This document shows, piece after piece, positions 8,301 through 14,998 of a DNA stretch of 64,000 nucleotides. The notes below the pieces were generated by a model. That model saw only the letters and a program-made list of their open reading frames with translations, was not told the DNA's origin and searched no databases. Positions within the stretch are counted from its first letter, which is position 1. Every line of letters starts with the position of its first letter. The DNA comes from Ornithobacterium rhinotracheale (lineage in GTDB: Bacteria > Bacteroidota > Bacteroidia > Flavobacteriales > Weeksellaceae), in assembly GCF_004088395.1 (NCBI RefSeq), contig NZ_CP035107.1, forward strand, positions 186,001-250,000, in the 5' to 3' direction. A program made the translations under genes and the position numbers.

Positions 8301-11059
8301 AGTGTATTATTTTTGCCATAAATCTCAATTTTTACATGTCCTCCTTTGGTTGCACTGCCGAAATATACGATGGCTTTTTCGCCAGGGTTGAACTGTTTAC
8401 TTTTATCAAATTGCGTTACAAAAAACGCATTTTCATTGATTTTTAAACTTTGGTCGTCAAGGACTACTATGTTGCGTTCCGTTTTTATTTCGGCACCATT
8501 TGCATTTTGAGAAATGATAAGTTTGTAGTGCCCCGCTACCAATTGTTGTGGCAATTGAAATTTAGTGTTTTCTTGTGTTGTGTATTCTTCCGCAAAAACT
8601 AAATTTTTCACTTTAAGCGAGTCGCCCATGTATGCAACATGCGGCAATTCTTTTACAAATTCGGATTTTGGCAATATTTCATAATCCACATCATTACCAA
8701 ATGGAATCAAAATGCGCTCGTCTGGTTCAAAAGCATACACTTCAACTTTCACCTTTTCAGAAACAGGCTGATTATTTACATTAAATGTTTTAATGTCAAT
8801 TTCTTTAAAGTTAGAACTTAATTTGCTTCCTTGGGTTTCTGTTGTGATGTAGAAAGGCACATTCGAGAAAGAATATCGTTTGTTGGCACTGTGCGTTTCG
8901 CCTGAGGGGTCGGTTACTTTTACGCGTACATCGTATGAGAAATATTTAGCTTGGCTAGCTGGAGCATTGCTTGTTGCGTCAAAACTAATTTCAAAATTTC
9001 CTTGTGCATTGGTTGTTGTTTTTCCACTTTTGATTTGTACCTCTTTTCTATTTGAAAAAAAGAAACGATAAGGCTCAAGTTCTATGCGGCGCACATTGTA
9101 TTCTACCGTAGCGTTCGGGATGTTGGCTCCTGCATAAGATATTACATTTCCTGTAATATTCACTGTTTGGTTCAGTGTGGCTTGCCCTTCATATGAGTTG
9201 AGTTTTACTTCAAAATTTGGGCGTTTGTACTCTTCTACTTTGATTCCTATTTGTCCTACATCTTTAATCATCAATTGGTAGTTGCCAGGCATGTCATTGG
9301 TAGGGAGAATAAAAGAAGTGGTTGCAGAACCAAAGCTGTTAGTTTTTATTTCTTTGCTTGCAATAGTCTCGTATTTAGCATTTTTGAGCAATATAGTGTA
9401 GTTAAGATTTGTTTTTGGACGCATATTTACATCGTCGTAAACAATGGCTTTTACAAAAACTTCTTGTCCAGGGCGATACAAATTTCTATCGGTTAAGATT
9501 TTAGCACTGGTATGCTCAAAGTTATCTTCTTTTGTTTTTTTTGCATCAGGATAAAAATTTACAAAAACACCATCTTTTTCTAAATAATATTCAAGGTAAT
9601 ATCTGCGAGAGGTAAGAGAAAAAGGAATCACTCCATTTTCATCTGTCACCACGGGTGTTTTTTTGATTATTTTTCCCAATTCTTGGTCATAAACAACAAT
9701 AGTTGCTTTAGTCTTTTTAAGCGGTGCGTTGGTGTTTTTATCCGTAAGAAGAAGTTTGTCGTTGTTCCAATCTCTTACAGTGATTTCGGAGCCAGACAAC
9801 GCAGATTTTTCATTAAAGTCAGGATGAGAGGAGAAGAGTAAGTAATAATTTCCTTTCGGAAAAGCTAACGGAAATACGGTTTTGTGTGTTTTTAAATCAT
9901 CAAATTTCTTAAGCGTTATTTCCCCTTTTGCTACGATTTTAAAAATTTTAAAATCCTCGATTCCCATGGAGGAATATTCTCCAAGTCTGTAGCGTAACCT
10001 CTTGTTTAAAGTGAGTTCATACAATCGATAATAAATCTTATTTCCGATATTTTTGTGGCTAATTTCAATGGGTGAATTAGTGTTTGGCGACCAGCTAGTA
10101 AGGCTTTTTATTTGAATTTTGGGTGCTACCAATTTTTGGGCTAAAATTTCTAGATAAGGCGTGTAGGCAAAGTCCTTAAATTGCTTAATTTTAGCAATTA
10201 CTAGTTCATAAATCGCAGGGCTCACCTCTTCGTTTTGCTCCACCCATTGTAGCAGTGCCATGCCACTCCATGGGTTGTTGCTATTTTGAGTGTAGAGCTC
10301 TTTTAATTCTGCTAAATATTTTTCTTTGCTAACCAGCTCATCGTTCCATTGCTCCTTTAGGATTGTAATTTCATAATACAGCCAATTTGGATTTTTTTGT
10401 TGTTTTTGGTAGTCCTTCAATTTAATTAAATATTGATTGGTGGCTTCGGACTCTTGCGAAAAATTATCCATGATTTCATAAGCTTCATAAAGCACCAAAT
10501 CATACAATGTTTTGATTAAAATATTCTTTTGCAAGTCGCCTTCCACGAGGAGTTTATAATCGTTAAGAGGCTGGTCTAGGAGGGTAGGATTAGCAGTGGC
10601 TTCGTTCAATAATTCTTTGATGGCTTCGATTTTTTGCTGCTGCGTCCATTCTCTGAAATCCTCGCTGCGTTGCGAGGTAGAGAAGTTTTTACTCATAGAA
10701 GGGATATAGTAAGTATTGTAAAGCTTGGCTAAATACGCCTGCCAAATAGCGCGTTCGGTGCCTTTGCTTTTTTGAATTTCAGATTTAAAAAGATTTATAA
10801 TATCCAGCTTGTTATCTACCTTGTCGCTCACCGAAGTTTCGACATTAGCTTTGATTAGCAAAGCCTTGATTTTGCTCGGGATATCGTTGTTTTTTTCTGC
10901 TTTTTGGTAAATTGCATCTAGCGCAGGAACCAAGGATTTAAAATCCCCCTGCTCCACCTTACTATCTATCTCCTTCCAGTCTTGCATTAAATTTTTATTT
11001 TGGGCATTAATAGTCCACGAAATCAGAATGAATAAAACTGAGAATAAGTATCGTTTCAT
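5345..11059 (-). CDS. Alpha-2-macroglobulin-like protein, 1904 residues, cysteine-free
   Basis: Residues 1-19 form a signal peptide (MKRYLFSVLFILISWTINA) without a lipobox, so export to the periplasm is expected. About 400 helical residues precede a series of beta-sandwich (MG-type) domains, including an MG2-like stretch with LTDRNLYRPGQEVFVKA. The central alpha-2-macroglobulin region (FFYPDLKTDAQGNFWVEF, then LTTWNFQA) is followed by a helical region resembling the complement-like toroid. No CxEQ thioester motif is present, and I see no cysteine anywhere in the protein, so the covalent protease trap of classical macroglobulins is ruled out. Bacterial members are thought to guard the periplasm against proteases or to help assemble the envelope; the exact role here is unknown. 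It is a single-gene unit with its own -7 box and terminator. Confidence 0.88.
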   Translation of the reverse strand: MKRYLFSVLFILISWTINAQNKNLMQDWKEIDSKVEQGDFKSLVPALDAIYQKAEKNNDIPSKIKALLIKANVETSVSDKVDNKLDIINLFKSEIQKSKGTERAIWQAYLAKLYNTYYIPSMSKNFSTSQRSEDFREWTQQQKIEAIKELLNEATANPTLLDQPLNDYKLLVEGDLQKNILIKTLYDLVLYEAYEIMDNFSQESEATNQYLIKLKDYQKQQKNPNWLYYEITILKEQWNDELVSKEKYLAELKELYTQNSNNPWSGMALLQWVEQNEEVSPAIYELVIAKIKQFKDFAYTPYLEILAQKLVAPKIQIKSLTSWSPNTNSPIEISHKNIGNKIYYRLYELTLNKRLRYRLGEYSSMGIEDFKIFKIVAKGEITLKKFDDLKTHKTVFPLAFPKGNYYLLFSSHPDFNEKSALSGSEITVRDWNNDKLLLTDKNTNAPLKKTKATIVVYDQELGKIIKKTPVVTDENGVIPFSLTSRRYYLEYYLEKDGVFVNFYPDAKKTKEDNFEHTSAKILTDRNLYRPGQEVFVKAIVYDDVNMRPKTNLNYTILLKNAKYETIASKEIKTNSFGSATTSFILPTNDMPGNYQLMIKDVGQIGIKVEEYKRPNFEVKLNSYEGQATLNQTVNITGNVISYAGANIPNATVEYNVRRIELEPYRFFFSNRKEVQIKSGKTTTNAQGNFEISFDATSNAPASQAKYFSYDVRVKVTDPSGETHSANKRYSFSNVPFYITTETQGSKLSSNFKEIDIKTFNVNNQPVSEKVKVEVYAFEPDERILIPFGNDVDYEILPKSEFVKELPHVAYMGDSLKVKNLVFAEEYTTQENTKFQLPQQLVAGHYKLIISQNANGAEIKTERNIVVLDDQSLKINENAFFVTQFDKSKQFNPGEKAIVYFGSATKGGHVKIEIYGKNNTLIKREFVPVYGKLIRYEIPIKEEYRGNISLSLSYEKFNYTQSENFTILVPFNNKKLEITTETFRSLLEPGKGEKWKFKVLRKNGKTAESEVLATMYDASLNAIYRKNNINFFPYRSNYNYHTAYNNILKFFSTIPETEDIKFKEYNFPLSLNLFGLNLSSTNYDIVVGFGRQKRAAFTGSLEGVAKAVDLSALKSALKEERVVIGNNPRNFKDNEPKENLSIRKNLNETAFFYPDLKTDAQGNFWVEFTAPESLTTWNFQALAQTEDFDFGYWQSSIKTQKELMLNPNMPRFLRVGDEVYLRTRIDNLSNQSISAQVHLDLINPANNKPFDKEFKLKNKAQAVNIPAQASQVVTWKIKVPAGEPAVLYRIFAKGQKHQDGVENMLPILSNQVLVTQTMPVYVNRGQSKRFVMPNVEPNSKTRDNIFMKFEITKNPTWFAVLSLPYLDNPDFKTTDNVLNAFISNAMSYQIMQDNPAFENLWKSYREQHKFESPLAQNSEYKNLALQATPWVLDAKNEKERMLKLSNYFNKNQAELNINRYLAQLEAMQLNNGAFPWFKDGKENLYESVYVLQNLGEFLQDHPAFKAKTKKIVAGLVNYLDGQILKEWRETKNPFERSYLIDRVVRFLYGRSFFVKEHPFSQELSQINDYVLRESFHHMNNYTIRGKGILALTLNSYNRKAEAQKVLHFIKERATISPEMGMYWNEKFSSWFYSDIERQALLIRAFDQVSGDQESVDLMKIWLLKNKETNQWDNNKNTAAAVSALLNIGQNLMNEDTEVKVQIGGKPWQPSAADEIGGVYTQTWQPSEITPNLGEIELKKETAGTAFGSLYYQYLENIDKVKGTQTGLSVQKEMYKRSSMNDNEKLTPISAKTPLKIGDIVLVRLKIQADREMEFVHLKDMRAAGLEPVKQISGYQWVSGLVYYQSTKDIATHFFIDRLGKGFHIIEYEMLVNNAGDFSNGYSEVQSFYAPGFLSRSESQRIQVED

Positions 11060-11079
11060 AGCCTTTATGTTTTACAAAT

Positions 11080-11087
11080 CAAATATA
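11080..11087 (-). promoter_or_regulatory. Promoter -7 box of the alpha-2-macroglobulin-like gene
   Basis: The minus strand reads TATATTTG, 20 bases before the ATG at 11059. Confidence 0.65.
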
Positions 11088-11159
11088 CTCATTTTTAATT
11101 ACATACAAATTCTTTTCCCTTTTAATTTACAAATAAGATGATATTATAAAGAAAAACAC

Positions 11160-11167
11160 TAACTTTG
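11160..11167 (+). promoter_or_regulatory. recJ promoter -7 box, 6 bases from the start codon
   Basis: TAACTTTG fits TAnnTTTG exactly. Only six bases separate it from the ATG at 11174, so transcription should start at or next to the start codon. Confidence 0.65.
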
Positions 11168-11173
11168 TGGAAT

Positions 11174-12874
11174 ATGTCTTCACGCTGGTTACTTAAGCCC
11201 AAACCTTTGGCAGAGAATGTAAAAGCCTTGCAGGATTCCCTGAAAATCTCGGAATCCCTTGCTTATATTCTCGTGCAGCGAGGCATCAGCACCTATGATG
11301 AGGCCAAAGATTTCTTCCGCCCGCAACTCTCTCATTTGCATGATCCTTTCCTTATGAAAGACATGGACAGAGCCGTAGAACGCATCCTTTCTGCGCTCAA
11401 TAATCAAGAAAAAATCATGGTGTATGGCGACTACGATGTTGATGGCACTACCTCTGTGGCTCTAATGTATACCTTCCTGAAAAAGCAAACAGATCACATA
11501 ACCTACTACATTCCAGACCGATACAAGGAAGGTTATGGCGTTTCGCGCGAGGGAATAGACTATGCCGCAGATAATGACATTCAGCTCATCATCTCACTCG
11601 ATTGTGGGATTAAAGCTAACGAAATGGTGGCGTATGCCAAAGAAAAAGGCATTGATTTCATCATTTGCGATCACCACTTTCCTGGCGATAAATTGCCCGA
11701 TGCAGTGGCGGTGCTCGATCCCAAACGCGAAGATTGCCAGTATCCTTACGACGGATTAAGTGGTTGTGGCGTAGGCTTTAAACTTATTCAAGCCCTTGCC
11801 AAGCCCTTAAAAATATCAGACAAAGAGCTATTCAGCTACTTAGATTTAGTGGCGGTGAGCATTGCTGCCGATATAGTGCCAATTACTGGAGAAAATCGGA
11901 TTTTGGCACATTTTGGGCTTAAGGTTTTAAACACTTCGCCGCGTTTAGGCTTAAAAATGCTGATTCCTAAAGAATCGGTGGGCTTGGTCAATGTGAGCAA
12001 AATCGTGTTTGCCATTGCACCGAAAATCAATGCGGCGGGCAGAATCAAGCAAGCGACCGATGCGGTAAAACTACTCATTACCGAAAACGAAATCACCGCA
12101 CGCCGCTATGTGAGCGAAATCAATAATTTAAATAAAGAACGAAAAGAGCTCGACTCCCTTATTACCGACGAAGCTCTGAGCCAATTGGCAGAGGAAGATG
12201 AGACGAAATTTACCACCGTGGTCTACGACCCGCACTGGCACAAAGGCGTTATAGGCATCGTGGCATCACGCCTCACAGAAGTTTATTACCGCCCCACGGC
12301 CGTATTCACCCAAGGCGACAATGGTATGCTTGTAGCTTCCGTGCGCTCCGTAAAGGGTTTTGATGTGTACGAGGCTCTTGTGGAGTGTGGCGACCTACTC
12401 GAACGCTTCGGTGGGCATATGTCTGCCGCTGGCCTCACTATGAAAGAGGTTAATTTCCCCAATTTCAAACGCCGTTTTGAGCAAATCGTAAGCCGTACCA
12501 TCAACAAAGCACAGCAAACACCTACCATCGAGATAGATACCGAGCTAAGCTTTAAAGAAATCACTCCTAAGTTTGCGCGCATCTTAAAGCAAATGGAGCC
12601 TTTTGGCCCAGAAAATTTAATGCCGCACTTCCTTACAAAAGGCGTACGCTCAGCGGGCGATGAACGCTATATGGGGCGTGGAAATGAGCACATTAAGCTC
12701 ACAGTGTATCATCCCGAAGTGCGCAAACATTTCACCGCGATTGGCTTTGGTATGGGGCATCATTTAAAACGAATGAAAACTGAAAGTTTTGACATGGTCT
12801 ATGTCATCGAAGAAAATGTATGGCAAGGCAAAGCACACCTGCAAATCCGAATTAAAGATGTAAGGTTTGGCTAA
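11174..12874 (+). CDS. recJ: Single-stranded-DNA-specific exonuclease RecJ
   Basis: A 566-residue DHH-family 5'-3' exonuclease acting on single-stranded DNA in recombination and mismatch repair. Motifs seen: DYDVDGTTS (86-94, metal-binding Asp residues), DCG near 143, DHH at 166-168, and the DHHA1 motif GGHMSAAG near 415. A C-terminal OB-like domain follows. The frame can be opened three codons earlier at a TTG, but that TTG is part of the -7 box TAACTTTG; the ATG at 11174 is therefore the start. Typical RecJ length. It is convergent with the Sel1 gene and shares a terminator with it. Confidence 0.95.
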   Translation: MSSRWLLKPKPLAENVKALQDSLKISESLAYILVQRGISTYDEAKDFFRPQLSHLHDPFLMKDMDRAVERILSALNNQEKIMVYGDYDVDGTTSVALMYTFLKKQTDHITYYIPDRYKEGYGVSREGIDYAADNDIQLIISLDCGIKANEMVAYAKEKGIDFIICDHHFPGDKLPDAVAVLDPKREDCQYPYDGLSGCGVGFKLIQALAKPLKISDKELFSYLDLVAVSIAADIVPITGENRILAHFGLKVLNTSPRLGLKMLIPKESVGLVNVSKIVFAIAPKINAAGRIKQATDAVKLLITENEITARRYVSEINNLNKERKELDSLITDEALSQLAEEDETKFTTVVYDPHWHKGVIGIVASRLTEVYYRPTAVFTQGDNGMLVASVRSVKGFDVYEALVECGDLLERFGGHMSAAGLTMKEVNFPNFKRRFEQIVSRTINKAQQTPTIEIDTELSFKEITPKFARILKQMEPFGPENLMPHFLTKGVRSAGDERYMGRGNEHIKLTVYHPEVRKHFTAIGFGMGHHLKRMKTESFDMVYVIEENVWQGKAHLQIRIKDVRFG

Positions 12875-12880
12875 AAATTA

Positions 12881-12913
12881 AAAAATCCTGAGTGTTCTAA
12901 ACTCAGGATTTTT
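12881..12913. terminator. Shared terminator, recJ / Sel1 gene
   Basis: AAAAATCCTGAGT pairs perfectly with ACTCAGGATTTTT over 13 bp with a seven-base loop. It lies between convergent genes and has T runs on both strands. Confidence 0.85.
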
Positions 12914-12918
12914 CTGTT

Positions 12919-14190
12919 TTAATCCCCTTTTTCGTTTAATTTTCGGTATAAATCGCAGCCGTTTTGATATCCATTATCGCAAGCTTTACCAAAATATTCT
13001 TTGGCTTTGTGGTAATCTTGTCTTACGCCGTTTCCTTTTAAGTACATTATGCCTAAAACAGCTTGAGCTTCGGCATGTCCTTGCTCAGCCGCTTTTTGAT
13101 ACCACTCAAAGGCTTTGTGGTAATCTTGTCTTACGCCGTTTCCTTTTAAGTACATTATGCCTAAATTAAATTGTGCTTGGGCAATTCCTTGCTCGGCAGC
13201 TTTTTGATACCACTCAAAGGCTTTGTGGTAATCTTGTCTTACGCCCTCTCCGTTCTCGTACATATAGCCTAAATTAAATTGCGCTTTGGCATCTCCTTGC
13301 TCGGCAGCTTTTTGATACCACTCAATAGCTTTTTCGTAATCTTGTCTTACGCCCTCTCCGTTGTCGTACATTATGCCTAAATTGAATTGCGCTTGGGCAT
13401 CTCCTTGCTCGGCCGCTTTTTGATACCACTCAAAGGCTTTGTGGTAATCTTGTTTTACGCCCTCTCCGTTCTCGTACATATAGCCTAAAGCAGTTTGCGC
13501 TTGGGCATCTCCTTGCTCGGCCGCTTTTTGATACCACTCAAAGGCTTTGTGGTAATCTTGTCTTACGCCGTTTCCTTTTAAGTACATTATGCCTAAATTA
13601 AATTGCGCTTGGGCAATTCCTTGCTCGGCCGCTTTTTGATACCACTCAAGGGCCTTGTAGTAATCTTGTTTTACGCCCTCTCCGTTGTCGTACATATAGC
13701 CTAAATTAAATTGCGCTTGGGCAATTCCTTGCTCGGCCGCTTTTTGATACCACTCAAGGGCCTTGTAGTAATCTTGTTTTACACCCTCTCCGTTGTCGTA
13801 CATTATGCCTAAATTAAATTGTGCTTTGGCAAATCCTTGCTCGGCCGCTTTTTGATACCACTCAAAGGCCTTGTGGTAATCTTGTTTTACGCCCTCTCCG
13901 TTCTCGTACATATAGCCTAAATTAAATTGCGCTTCGGCATCTCCTTGCTCGGCAGCTTTTTGATACCACTTAATAGCTTTGTGGTAATCTTGTTTTACGC
14001 CCTCTCCGTTGTCGTACATTATGCCTAAATTAAATTGTGCTTTGGCAAATCCTTGCTCGGCATGTGGCTTAAAGCATTCAAAGGCTTTTTTGTATTCTCT
14101 ATTGCTGTAATAATTTGTGCAAGTTTCGAATGACTGTGCATTAATGGTGCAAGAAACGATTAAAATAAGTAATAAAATCAGTTTTTTCAT
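12919..14190 (-). CDS. Secreted Sel1-like repeat protein
   Basis: 423 residues. Residues 1-18 are a signal peptide (MKKLILLLILIVSCTINA). A short TPR-like stretch follows, then ten consecutive 36-residue Sel1-like repeats (residues 44-403). Each begins AEQG, contains LGxMYxxGxGVxQDYxKA and ends EWYQKA. A capping segment with two cysteines closes the protein. Sel1 repeats form alpha-alpha solenoids that serve as scaffolds for protein contacts; partners are unknown. I start at the ATG at 14190, which gives a clean signal peptide, rather than at an upstream ATG at 14223 that would bury it. The repeats are nearly identical in DNA, so the copy number may vary by recombination or be misassembled. 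Confidence 0.9.
   Translation of the reverse strand: MKKLILLLILIVSCTINAQSFETCTNYYSNREYKKAFECFKPHAEQGFAKAQFNLGIMYDNGEGVKQDYHKAIKWYQKAAEQGDAEAQFNLGYMYENGEGVKQDYHKAFEWYQKAAEQGFAKAQFNLGIMYDNGEGVKQDYYKALEWYQKAAEQGIAQAQFNLGYMYDNGEGVKQDYYKALEWYQKAAEQGIAQAQFNLGIMYLKGNGVRQDYHKAFEWYQKAAEQGDAQAQTALGYMYENGEGVKQDYHKAFEWYQKAAEQGDAQAQFNLGIMYDNGEGVRQDYEKAIEWYQKAAEQGDAKAQFNLGYMYENGEGVRQDYHKAFEWYQKAAEQGIAQAQFNLGIMYLKGNGVRQDYHKAFEWYQKAAEQGHAEAQAVLGIMYLKGNGVRQDYHKAKEYFGKACDNGYQNGCDLYRKLNEKGD
12982..14061 (-). repeat. Ten tandem 108-bp repeats inside the Sel1 gene
   Basis: Ten in-frame 108-bp units encode the Sel1 modules. Variants such as the DNGEGV, ENGEGV and LKGNGV types recur in mixed order. Long identical stretches (for example the part encoding EWYQKAAEQG) are shared between most units. 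Confidence 0.9.
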
Positions 14191-14212
14191 ATTATTTTTA
14201 ATGGAGCTGTTA

Positions 14213-14401
14213 ATAAATTTCATTAAAGAAGAGAAGTTTTTGCTTATGGTATCGGAATTTTTAGCCTTCGTATGGAAAATTTTGGCTGAGCTATCGAAAT
14301 TTTTAGGCGTTCAATCGAAAAAAATGGCTTTTGAGCCTAAAATTTTCTCTGATTTAATCAAAAACTTCTCTTCTTTACTTAAAAACTTGAGTTCAACGGG
14401 C
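14213..14401. repeat. Array A of 21-bp phased A/T-tract repeats
   Basis: Nine units follow each other at exactly 21 bp (starting at 14213, 14234, 14255, 14276, 14297, 14318, 14339, 14360 and 14381). Each contains an A/T tract close to AAATTTTT; the best-preserved forward core is ATCGGAATTTTTAGCC. Units in the right half fit the reverse complement of the core better, so the array is roughly palindromic. Its flanks are a perfect 19-bp inverted repeat: TAAAGAAGAGAAGTTTTTG at 14224-14242 and its complement at 14359-14377. The array fills the gap between two minus-strand genes. The plus strand is open from an ATG at 14201 to a stop at 14410 and would encode 69 residues in heptads like KFLxxxS. I treat it as a DNA element related to the array at 55.8 kb; function unknown. 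Confidence 0.75.
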
Positions 14402-14406
14402 AAAAA

Positions 14407-14904
14407 TTAGCTATCGGTAGCTGTATCTTCTGTTTCGGTAGCGTTTTTTTTGCGTGAACGGGGGAAAAATTGCCCTAAATCTTTGGCAATGCTCGTGGTG
14501 CCTGGCACATCTTCTTTGCTTAGGTAGCGAATGTTTCGGTAGAATGTGAGTGCTGCGGTGTAGTTGTCGTTATCGAGCAAGATTTTGGTGTCTGAGAGTT
14601 GCTCGGTCAAGTTATCAAGCAGTTGCAGGCGGTTTTCTATGGCTTTGCGTGCGGCAAAATCTTTGTCAAACTCCGCTTTGTCCATAAACACGGGTATATA
14701 CTGCGGAAACTGCTCCATAAGGCTTTTAGATTTCTCTACAAAAAGTTTATTTTGCTCGGCAATACGCCCAAATTGTTTGCGTTCTTCGGGCGTAAGATTG
14801 CGGGTTTTGCCTTTCAAAACCTCGCCAATGGTTTTGAGTGCATCGTCAATTTTCTTTAAATCTTCGGTAGAAAATTCTAAGCTGATTAAATCATTTTTAC
14901 TCAT
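14407..14904 (-). CDS. Hypothetical helical protein, 165 residues
   Basis: I do not recognise a family. The protein is hydrophilic and predicted almost entirely helical, without signal peptide or membrane segment. Blocks of interest are a central stretch LTPEERKQFGRIAEQNKLF and a conserved-looking segment NYTAALTFYRNIRYLSK. The C-terminus is short, basic and then acidic (PRSRKKNATETEDTATDS). The ATG is preceded by an A-rich stretch on the minus strand, as usual in this genome. It sits 94 bases downstream of polA and could be cotranscribed with it. The array of 21-bp repeats begins directly after its stop codon. Codon use looks like that of its neighbours. Confidence 0.75.
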   Translation of the reverse strand: MSKNDLISLEFSTEDLKKIDDALKTIGEVLKGKTRNLTPEERKQFGRIAEQNKLFVEKSKSLMEQFPQYIPVFMDKAEFDKDFAARKAIENRLQLLDNLTEQLSDTKILLDNDNYTAALTFYRNIRYLSKEDVPGTTSIAKDLGQFFPRSRKKNATETEDTATDS

Positions 14905-14998
14905 AGATGTTTTTTTTAGGATTTATATTATTTTTTTGGTATTAACAAATGTATTAAAGTTTTTATATAAATACAAGCTGTGCCTGAAGATTTTGAAA

